This document shows positions 1 to 5,014 of a stretch of 5,020 nucleotides of DNA, piece after piece; position 1 is the first letter of the stretch; every line of letters begins with the position of its first letter. A model generated the notes under the pieces. That model did not search any database, had not been told where the DNA came from, and saw only the letters and a program-made list of their open reading frames with translations. The position numbers and the translations under genes were made by a program. The stretch covers positions 1 through 5,020 of the forward strand of contig JACRGN010000330.1 in NCBI GenBank assembly GCA_016234205.1. The letters run 5' to 3'. This DNA comes from Nitrospinota bacterium (GTDB lineage: Bacteria > Nitrospinota > Nitrospinia > UBA9942).

Positions 1-1550
1 GCCATCAAAAGTTTTTTAACAGCGATGATTGAAAGATTGGTGGAAGAGTAGATATGGGGGAGGATTTCCTGAATTATGTCTGATTTCCGAATAGCTATTC
101 TAAAATCTCTCCAGTTCTCTTCTTTGCTTCTTGATTCATCCTTGAAAAATTTTTCTGCCTCATTCTCATATTTTCTCCTTTCTTCAAGGAATCCAAGGAG
201 GATATGGGCTTCTTTTATTAATTGAGAGATAGAATTATTGATGAGATTAGCTGCTGCTTCAGGGAGGAGTTTTTCTTCCAAGGCATTAGTTGAAACCATA
301 CTGCAACTATTCCTAAAAAGCCTTTTGTGTATGAGCAATTTATATCTGATATTTCTAAGAAGGGCTCTGTCATTTTTTTCATGAGAGTGAAGCATCTCGT
401 CAAAATCTATATCTTCCTTTGGCGGATTTAAGATATTATTCTCTTTATTTATAATACGGGATATATAATCGTAGGAAAAACCTATCCTTTCATTTTTTAT
501 CTTCACTATTTCATCTTCAACCTCTTTTACTTTATTGCAGATAAGAGATATGTCTGAGACCTCCTCATTTTTAGCCTCTGACTCCTGTCTCTTAACCTCA
601 ATTTTATATTCAAAGATTATTACCCTCGTATCAAACCCCATTCCTGAATAGAGCCTCCCGTTATTATCTATTGATAGTGCGGTGGGAGAGGAGAGTTTAT
701 CTGATTTACCCTTTCCTGTATCCATTAAAGATATGAAATTACCTTGAGGAGTAAATACCTGAATTCTGTTGTTATTTAAGTCAGATACAAATATTGTATC
801 ATTTCTGTCAATTGCGATGTCATGCGGGTACTGGAATTCACCCGAATTTGAACCCTTTTGTCCAAATGTCAGTAGAACATCTCCATCAGGTTTAAGTTTT
901 ACAATTCTATGATTACCGCTGTCTGCCACATAGATATTTCCATTACTATCAATACTGATGCCTGTTGGGAACTCAAAAGCAGGTGATGAAAAGAGTGTTA
1001 ATGGTGTATCAAATAGTTCCGCAAGGTCTTCCTCAATCACTGTCCCCCTCTGGCCTATAACACCGTGAAGGTTTCCGTCTTTATCAAAAACCTGAATTCT
1101 GTGATTACATCTGTCCAGCACAAGTATTCTATCCCCTTGCCCCTTGCCCCTTGCCCCTTGCCCCTCCAGTATCGCAATATCGTAAGGTTCATTAAACTTT
1201 CCAACATCATCACCATAACTTCCAAAGGAGTTTATAAATTTCCATGAGCCGTCTTTGTTTGTATCATGCGAGAATTTCTGAACCCTGTGGTTCCAGCAGT
1301 CAGCCACATAAAAGAAACCTTCTGAATCAACTGCGATGCCTTTTGGATAGTAAAATTCGCCGTTGCCATTCCCCTTCTTTCCGAAAGAGTTTATGAGATT
1401 GCCGCTGGCATCATAAATCTGAATCCTGTGGTTGAATTCATCTACAACAATAATATTTTTATTTTTATCAGCGATAATTCCTGACGGGGGGCTTAGACTC
1501 TCATTATCCTTTGTTCTAAATTCCCCTGCATATCTTATATTTTCCTTCAT
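1..1550 (-). CDS. NHL-repeat six-bladed beta-propeller protein with helical C-terminal region (partial, 3' end off window)
   Basis: Reading the minus strand from the ATG at 1550 gives 516 uninterrupted codons to the window edge with no stop, so the C-terminus is missing. Residues 1-315 contain six NHL-type blades, near residues 20-47, 69-94, 121-156, 194-219, 241-267 and 289-314. Typical segments are 'GIAVDSEGFFYVAD' and 'NHRIQVFD', with 'FGKKGNGNGEF'-type links between blades. NHL propellers usually serve as ligand- or protein-binding platforms; no catalytic residues are visible. Residues 316-516 are rich in Glu, Lys, Asn and Ile, look helical with coiled-coil character, and match no domain I recognise. 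There is no signal peptide or membrane segment, so a cytoplasmic location is likely. Blade 3 carries a low-complexity Gly/Gln/Lys/Arg loop (residues 129-139) encoded by heptamer repeats. An upstream ATG at 1560 is in another frame. No clear Shine-Dalgarno precedes 1550. The fold is confident; the function is unknown. Confidence 0.9.
   Translation of the reverse strand, partial: MKENIRYAGEFRTKDNESLSPPSGIIADKNKNIIVVDEFNHRIQIYDASGNLINSFGKKGNGNGEFYYPKGIAVDSEGFFYVADCWNHRVQKFSHDTNKDGSWKFINSFGSYGDDVGKFNEPYDIAILEGQGARGKGQGDRILVLDRCNHRIQVFDKDGNLHGVIGQRGTVIEEDLAELFDTPLTLFSSPAFEFPTGISIDSNGNIYVADSGNHRIVKLKPDGDVLLTFGQKGSNSGEFQYPHDIAIDRNDTIFVSDLNNNRIQVFTPQGNFISLMDTGKGKSDKLSSPTALSIDNNGRLYSGMGFDTRVIIFEYKIEVKRQESEAKNEEVSDISLICNKVKEVEDEIVKIKNERIGFSYDYISRIINKENNILNPPKEDIDFDEMLHSHEKNDRALLRNIRYKLLIHKRLFRNSCSMVSTNALEEKLLPEAAANLINNSISQLIKEAHILLGFLEERRKYENEAEKFFKDESRSKEENWRDFRIAIRKSDIIQEILPHIYSSTNLSIIAVKKLLM
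1133..1165. repeat. Tandem heptamer array, (CCCCTTG)x4 plus partial fifth unit
   Basis: Four perfect copies of CCCCTTG occupy 1133-1139, 1140-1146, 1147-1153 and 1154-1160, followed by CCCCT at 1161-1165. The array lies inside the minus-strand NHL gene and encodes the Gly/Gln/Ala/Arg/Lys-rich loop at about residues 129-139. Other blades have only a three- or four-residue turn at this place. Because the unit is 7 nt, gain or loss of one unit would shift the reading frame. Short tandem heptamers of this type are known as STRR sequences in cyanobacteria. Confidence 0.9.
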
Positions 1551-1577
1551 AGTAAATCATTTTATGGGAAAAATACC

Positions 1578-1605
1578 TTTATTGCAAGCTTAAATCTTTT
1601 GACAA
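1578..1605 (-). promoter_or_regulatory. Weak candidate sigma70-like promoter for the NHL gene
   Basis: On the minus strand TTGTCA (1605 to 1600) is followed after 16 nt by AATAAA (1583 to 1578), which match the -35 and -10 consensus at 5/6 and 4/6 positions. The predicted start would be about 20 nt before the ATG at 1550. In AT-rich DNA such matches are common, so this is tentative. Confidence 0.3.
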
Positions 1606-1627
1606 ATATAGTGTATGGGGCAATAAT
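1599..1627 (+). promoter_or_regulatory. Sigma70-like promoter for the DUF488 gene
   Basis: A perfect -35 hexamer TTGACA (1599-1604) is followed after an ideal 17-nt spacer by AATAAT (1622-1627), a 5/6 match to TATAAT. Transcription would begin near 1634, giving a leader of roughly 33 nt before the TTG start at 1667. Placement in a divergent gap directly upstream of a gene supports it. Confidence 0.6.
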
Positions 1628-1649
1628 TAGTTTAAAAGCATAACATTTT

Positions 1650-1655
1650 AAAGGG
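1650..1655 (+). promoter_or_regulatory. Ribosome binding site supporting the TTG start of the DUF488 gene
   Basis: AAAGGG lies 11 nt before the TTG at 1667. It is a moderate Shine-Dalgarno at slightly long spacing. No ATG in frame gives a full-length product, so this site and family alignment decide the start. Confidence 0.45.
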
Positions 1656-1666
1656 TATTAAAATCT

Positions 1667-2041
1667 TTGATTAGATTAAAGCGTGTCTATGAAAAACCTT
1701 TAAAGGAAGACGGCTTCAGGATACTGGTTGAACGGCTCTGGCCACGCGGTTTTACGAAGGAGTGTGCAGCTATTGACCTCTGGCTTAAGGATATTGCACC
1801 AGGCAGTGAATTAAGAAAATGGTTCGGGCATGACCCTGCAAAGTGGAAGGAGTTTTGCGAGCATTACCGGGCTGAACTGGCTCATAGGAAAGATTTGATT
1901 AACTTTTTGAAAAAAAAGAGTAAAGAGGGGACAGTTACACTGATTTTTTCAAGCAGTGATGAGAAACACAATAGTGCAGTAGCCCTAAAAATGTTTCTTG
2001 AAACCACTGTAAATCTTGACAAAACAATAAAAATCAAGTAA
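1667..2041 (+). CDS. DUF488 / YeaO-like protein
   Basis: The 124-residue product matches the short bacterial DUF488 (YeaO) family over its whole length. The N-terminal 'IRLKRVYE' strand is followed by the diagnostic 'DGFRILVERLWPRG' (residues 15-28), then 'DLWLKDIAPGSELRKWFGHD' (37-56), 'HYRAEL' (66-71) and a C-terminal strand 'VTLIFSSSDEKHNSA'. The family is small and probably cytoplasmic; its biochemical role is not settled. The start is a TTG: family members begin two or three residues before the 'RLKRVY' strand, exactly where this codon sits, and AAAGGG lies upstream. It is the first gene of the rightward group, behind a good promoter, with 34 nt to the next gene. Nothing links it functionally to secretion, so co-location may be incidental. 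An A8 run (1910-1917) encodes the Lys-rich stretch before the last strand. Confidence 0.93.
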   Translation: MIRLKRVYEKPLKEDGFRILVERLWPRGFTKECAAIDLWLKDIAPGSELRKWFGHDPAKWKEFCEHYRAELAHRKDLINFLKKKSKEGTVTLIFSSSDEKHNSAVALKMFLETTVNLDKTIKIK

Positions 2042-2044
2042 ATT
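2016..2044 (+). promoter_or_regulatory. Candidate promoter for the gspC-like gene inside the DUF488 3' end
   Basis: TTGACA (2016-2021) is followed after 17 nt by TAAATT (2039-2044), a perfect -35 with a 4/6 -10. It lies across the stop codon of the DUF488 gene and would start transcription just upstream of the gene at 2076. It suggests, without proving, that the secretion genes can be transcribed independently. Confidence 0.35.
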
Positions 2045-2064
2045 GTCTTATAACCAATACCTTT

Positions 2065-2070
2065 GAAGGA
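2065..2070 (+). promoter_or_regulatory. Ribosome binding site of the gspC-like gene
   Basis: GAAGGA ends 5 nt before the ATG at 2076, at good spacing, and fixes that codon as the start. Confidence 0.6.
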
Positions 2071-2075
2071 CTTAA

Positions 2076-3017
2076 ATGTCTTTACATAATATTTCAAAAG
2101 CCATTAAAAAATTTTTTAGGAAATTCAACGCATTAAATATCATACTGCTTATCCTTTGCTCGGTCTTAACAATTATCTTTGTTAAAATATGGTTTAAATC
2201 CGATATCCCAAAAAATAAGGAAAATATTAAGGTGGCAAAGGTAGATGTAAATACTATTGTTGAGGTTTCATCAAACACTCCTCCACCTGTTTCAGTTTAT
2301 GAATCAATACCTCAGAAAAATCTATTTCGCCCAAATAGAAAGGAATGGGAACTGCCTCCCCCGCCGCCTCCCCCCCCCCCGCCTCCTCCTCCTCCATCAC
2401 CACCTCCAGATTTAAAACTTCATGGTGTTATAATACTTGGTAGCGATAAAAATATTGCCCTCATGAGTGGTTCTTATGTGAGCGGAACAACCAAGGTTGA
2501 AATGAAGGTTCAGAGATTTCGTATAAATCAGATTATTGCCGATTACCGCATCACCGACATCATGGAGACTAAAACAATCCTAAAAAAAGAAGGGGGGGAA
2601 GATGTTCTTACAATTCCCCTTATGAGAGGCGGTATAAGGACAGACCTCCTCGCATCTATAAAAAACATATCTTTTACTCCTGATACTGATAAAAAAAAAG
2701 AGCCTGAAATTATAAATCTGGGACAGGTATCTGCACCCCGTCCTGCCCTCTTACAGCCTTCTGATAATGGGATTATTAATTTGAGCAGGCTTGAGCCAAA
2801 GTTTTCAATATCAAATGTTCAACCTGCTGGTCAAATAGCTCCACAGCACATATCAGGGGCAGCTACATCACCTGTTCCAACCCTTGCCGGTGGTATTGAT
2901 TCCACCCGCCCCCCGCAGCATATATCGGGTGTCGTAACTCAGCCTCCTCCGGTGCTGACAAGTCAGGGAATCGGAGTTCCACCTCCTCAGCATATATCCG
3001 GGGCAGCTACTAAATGA
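2076..3017 (+). CDS. gspC: GspC-like type II secretion system protein with polyproline linker and C-terminal repeats
   Basis: The 313-residue product has the layout of GspC/PulC-like inner-membrane proteins. A basic cytoplasmic N-terminus (KKFFRKF) precedes one membrane segment at about residues 19-40. A periplasmic stretch holds the 'QKNLFRPNRKEW' box (80-91), then 14 consecutive prolines (94-107). A homology-region-like domain follows at about 112-185 ('DLKLHGVIILGSDKNIALM', 'ITDIMETKTIL'). In T2SS, GspC anchors in the inner membrane and its periplasmic domain contacts the secretin GspD. There is no PDZ domain. Instead residues 220-313 are low-complexity, proline-rich, with three 'PQHISG' repeats at 256, 280 and 304. 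Next downstream is gspE after 58 nt, which supports the assignment; gspD is absent between them. Several homopolymers (C11, A9, A7, G7) interrupt an otherwise ordinary ORF. A PilP-like pilus-assembly role is the main alternative, because sequence support beyond the box and domain layout is modest. Confidence 0.72.
   Translation: MSLHNISKAIKKFFRKFNALNIILLILCSVLTIIFVKIWFKSDIPKNKENIKVAKVDVNTIVEVSSNTPPPVSVYESIPQKNLFRPNRKEWELPPPPPPPPPPPPPPSPPPDLKLHGVIILGSDKNIALMSGSYVSGTTKVEMKVQRFRINQIIADYRITDIMETKTILKKEGGEDVLTIPLMRGGIRTDLLASIKNISFTPDTDKKKEPEIINLGQVSAPRPALLQPSDNGIINLSRLEPKFSISNVQPAGQIAPQHISGAATSPVPTLAGGIDSTRPPQHISGVVTQPPPVLTSQGIGVPPPQHISGAATK
2355..2396 (+). repeat. Polyproline-coding tract containing an 11-C homopolymer
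   Basis: Fourteen consecutive proline codons (mixed CCT, CCC, CCG, CCA) encode residues 94-107 of the GspC-like protein. Within them 2370-2380 is an unbroken run of 11 C, followed at 2382-2393 by four CCT codons in a row. The run separates the membrane-proximal box from the folded periplasmic domain, so it is probably a stiff spacer. Confidence 0.9.
2841..3017 (+). repeat. 72-nt-period repeats encoding 'PQHISG' motifs at the GspC-like C-terminus
   Basis: The codons for PQHISG plus three further residues (AAT, VVT, AAT) begin at 2841, 2913 and 2985, exactly 72 nt (24 residues) apart. The third copy ends the protein one residue later. Between the cores the units share a looser pattern of prolines, a Leu and a 'GI' pair. 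Synonymous differences among copies (cacata/catata, tcaggg/tcgggt/tccggg) show they are not a recent duplication. Confidence 0.85.
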
Positions 3018-3025
3018 TAAACTTA

Positions 3026-3072
3026 CAACTAACAACATACAACTGACAACAGTTATCAGTTGTATGTTATTA
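3026..3072. repeat. Heptamer-period array with inverted copy forming a hairpin in the gspC-gspE gap
   Basis: CAACTAA (3026-3032), CAACATA (3033-3039), CAACTGA (3040-3046) and CAACAGT (3047-3053) are consecutive 7-nt units of a CAAC-N3 pattern. The segment 3034-3046 is exactly complementary to 3056-3068, giving a 13-bp stem with a 9-nt loop; after one mismatch three more pairs (3030-3032 with 3070-3072) extend it. No T-run follows, so it is not a typical intrinsic terminator. The stem's right arm covers the possible ATG at 3064 and ends just before the ATG at 3076. Confidence 0.8.
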
Positions 3073-3075
3073 ATT

Positions 3076-4809
3076 ATGGAAACTTTAGAACAGATACTCA
3101 TAAGAGAAAATAAAGTAACAGAAGATCAGCTGCAGAAGGTGATGGCTCAAGGGAATGGAAAGAGCATAGGGAGAAGGCTTGTTGAGATGGGCTATATTGC
3201 AGAGGAGGATATGCTTAAGATAATGAGCAGGACTATGAATATTCCCTACATCAAGATTTCTGAACTAAAAGAGAATACTGAGGCTTCTGAGAGTAATAGT
3301 GCTATATCTCTTAAAGATATTCCAAAGTTAGATGACAAAATTCCTGTAAAGTTTATGAAGGAGTATAAAATCTTCCCGTTAAAAATGGACAATAACACAC
3401 TGACATTAACAATGGCTGACCCGTTAGACATACCGACAATGGATGAAATAAGGCTGATAACAGGATATGCCATTAAAATATGCATTAGTGGTGAAAATGA
3501 AATACTGGATGCCATTGAAAAACATTACGGCACAGGTGCCACCACTATGGAGAGAATCGTAGGCGATATGTCTGAAGAAGAGATAGATTTAATGGGTGGG
3601 GAGGCAGAGGAGGAGACAGAGCATCTGAAAGACCTTGCATCAGAGGCACCTGTTATTAAATTAGTCAATCTTATAATAAACAGGGCTGTTGAGATTGGTG
3701 CGAGTGATATACATATAGAGCCTTTTGAAGGGGATATGAAGATAAGATACAGGGTTGACGGGGTGCTGCATGATGTGGAGTCGCCTCCGAAGAAGCTCCA
3801 GTCTGCGGTCGTATCAAGAATAAAGATAATGTCAAAACTAAATATTGCGGAGAGGAGACTGCCTCAAGATGGAAGGATAAGATTTAAGTCTATGGGGAAA
3901 AATATAGACATGAGGGTATCTACACTCCCTACGATTTATGGCGAGAGTATTGTAATGAGGATTCTTGACAGGGGGGGTGTAGTCCTTGAACTGGAAAAGC
4001 TCGGCTTCCCTTCAAATGAATTAAAACAGTTTGAAAATCTGATTTCAAAACCCTACGGCATGCTTCTGGTTACAGGTCCTACCGGCAGTGGTAAAACAAC
4101 AACCCTTTACACAGCCCTTCATAAGATAAACTCACCTGATGTAAAGATAATTACTATTGAAGACCCGGTTGAGTATCAGATGTATGGTATAAATCAGCTT
4201 CATGTAAAACCGCAGATAGGGCTTACTTTTGCCAATGGACTCCGCTCAATAGTGAGACAGGACCCTGATGTGATAATGGTGGGAGAGATAAGGGACCCTG
4301 AGACCGCAGATATTGCCATTCAGTCAGCACTCACAGGACACATGGTATTCAGCACAGTCCACACAAATGATGCGGCAGGTGCTATAACAAGACTTCAGGA
4401 TATGGGTGTGGAGAGTTTCCTCATGTCATCTGCCATTTTGGGTGTCCTTGCCCAGAGACTGGTGAGGGTAATATGTAAGAGTTGTAAGACACCTGTAAAA
4501 CTGGAAAGTAGGGCAATGGATGAATTGGGTGTAAAAGAGGGATTGGGCAGTTTCACAGTATATGAAGGAAAAGGCTGTGATGAGTGTAGTAATACAGGAT
4601 ACAGAGGCAGGGTCGGTATATTTGAATTGCTGATAATCAATGATGATATAAGGAGACTCATATTACAGAAGACAAGTGCCAATATTATAAAAGAAAAGGC
4701 AAGGGAGCATGGCATGATAACGTTGAGAGAAGATGGGTGGAATAAGGTCAAACAGGGGATTACAACAATCTCTGAGGTCTTAAGGGTTACACTGGAAGAG
4801 GAATTGTAA
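3076..4809 (+). CDS. gspE: Type II secretion / type IV pilus assembly ATPase (GspE/PilB family)
   Basis: The 577-residue product is a full-length secretion ATPase. An N1-type helical domain (residues about 1-55) and a GspE N-terminal domain (about 80-152) precede the core. The core contains the N2 domain ('ASDIHIEP', 'YRVDGVLHDV'), Walker A 'GPTGSGKT' (334-341), the Asp box 'ITIEDPVEY' (360-368), Walker B 'VIMVGEIRDPETA' with its glutamate (399-411), and the His box 'TGHMVFSTVHTNDA' (420-433). A zinc site follows with paired cysteines CKSC (467-470) and CDEC (501-504). It hydrolyses ATP at the inner-membrane platform to drive pseudopilus assembly. All catalytic motifs are intact. The adjacent gspC-like gene favours GspE over PilB, though the two are hard to separate by motif. 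I prefer the ATG at 3076, which gives 'METLEQILIRENKVT', typical of the family. An in-frame ATG at 3064 adds four residues. Neither has an obvious Shine-Dalgarno, and a hairpin overlaps the region. Confidence 0.95.
   Translation: METLEQILIRENKVTEDQLQKVMAQGNGKSIGRRLVEMGYIAEEDMLKIMSRTMNIPYIKISELKENTEASESNSAISLKDIPKLDDKIPVKFMKEYKIFPLKMDNNTLTLTMADPLDIPTMDEIRLITGYAIKICISGENEILDAIEKHYGTGATTMERIVGDMSEEEIDLMGGEAEEETEHLKDLASEAPVIKLVNLIINRAVEIGASDIHIEPFEGDMKIRYRVDGVLHDVESPPKKLQSAVVSRIKIMSKLNIAERRLPQDGRIRFKSMGKNIDMRVSTLPTIYGESIVMRILDRGGVVLELEKLGFPSNELKQFENLISKPYGMLLVTGPTGSGKTTTLYTALHKINSPDVKIITIEDPVEYQMYGINQLHVKPQIGLTFANGLRSIVRQDPDVIMVGEIRDPETADIAIQSALTGHMVFSTVHTNDAAGAITRLQDMGVESFLMSSAILGVLAQRLVRVICKSCKTPVKLESRAMDELGVKEGLGSFTVYEGKGCDECSNTGYRGRVGIFELLIINDDIRRLILQKTSANIIKEKAREHGMITLREDGWNKVKQGITTISEVLRVTLEEEL
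4797..4803 (+). promoter_or_regulatory. Ribosome binding site of the 66-residue gene, inside the gspE 3' end
   Basis: AGAGGAA lies 10 nt before the ATG at 4814, within the last codons of gspE. It implies translation from the same transcript as gspE. Confidence 0.5.
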
Positions 4810-4813
4810 AAAC

Positions 4814-5014
4814 ATGATGAAAATTACAGGTAGATTGACAGGACATAAAAAGGGATTTAGTGAAGAATTAAACAATTTTTTTCAATTAATTATAGAATTT
4901 AGAAAAGATAAGGTTTTTATACCGAAAGGCATTTACAGGTTTAAGACCTTTGAGGAGGCTGAAAAATGGCATCACAGAATGCTGAGGGGCAAAAGTCCCG
5001 ACCTCCAACGATAG
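4814..5014 (+). CDS. Small hypothetical protein (66 residues)
   Basis: This short ORF starts 4 nt after the gspE stop with a ribosome binding site in the gspE 3' end; an ATG directly after the first (4817) is an equally possible start. The product is basic, with no signal peptide or membrane segment. Its most distinctive stretch is 'PKGIYRFKTFEEAEKW' (residues 37-52), which resembles a motif I associate with small proteins encoded just before nucleotidyltransferase-like or other toxin-antitoxin-like genes; this is a recollection of a pattern, not a verified match. The last 49 nt overlap the start of the next gene, suggesting translational coupling. It is not a recognised secretion component and stands where gspF might be expected. 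Function is unknown; the ORF is likely real given its position, ribosome binding site and coupling. Confidence 0.65.
   Translation: MMKITGRLTGHKKGFSEELNNFFQLIIEFRKDKVFIPKGIYRFKTFEEAEKWHHRMLRGKSPDLQR
4952..4958 (+). promoter_or_regulatory. Strong ribosome binding site for the gene starting at 4966
   Basis: GAGGAGG sits 7 nt before the ATG at 4966, the best Shine-Dalgarno in the window. It lies within the coding sequence of the 66-residue gene (codons for 'FEEAE'), so protein coding and translation initiation share these bases. Confidence 0.65.

Larger units (their letters stand above)
1551..1666. promoter_or_regulatory. Divergent intergenic region between the NHL gene and the DUF488 gene
   Basis: This 116-nt AT-rich gap separates two divergently transcribed genes and must hold the leftward start signals as well as those of the rightward genes. 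A good rightward promoter and a weaker leftward one are listed separately. Their -35 hexamers overlap on opposite strands around the near-palindrome TTGACAA at 1599-1605. I see no riboswitch or clear operator beyond this. Confidence 0.6.

Noticed and set aside
218..403. Minus-strand ORF of 61 codons
   Set aside because: It lies inside the NHL gene in another frame, has no ribosome binding site or recognisable protein character, and is a shadow.
1065..1247. Plus-strand ORF of 60 codons opposite the NHL gene, with a Pro/Leu-rich part from the heptamers
   Set aside because: It is antisense to a well-supported propeller blade and its low-complexity part simply reflects CCCCTTG repeats.
3026..3072. 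Hairpin read as an intrinsic terminator after the gspC-like gene
   Set aside because: The stem is AT-rich with a 9-nt loop and no T-run follows; the right arm runs into the start of gspE, so termination is unlikely.
3026..3072. CRISPR-like repeat
   Set aside because: Units are 7 nt and contiguous with no spacers.
2868..3101. Minus-strand ORF of 77 codons across the gspC repeat end
   Set aside because: Its content mirrors the 'PQHISG' repeats and heptamers in reverse, so it is a by-product of repetitive sequence.
4395..4751. Minus-strand ORF of 118 codons opposite gspE
   Set aside because: It is antisense to the conserved zinc-binding and C-terminal region of gspE, and it has no start signals or protein features of its own.
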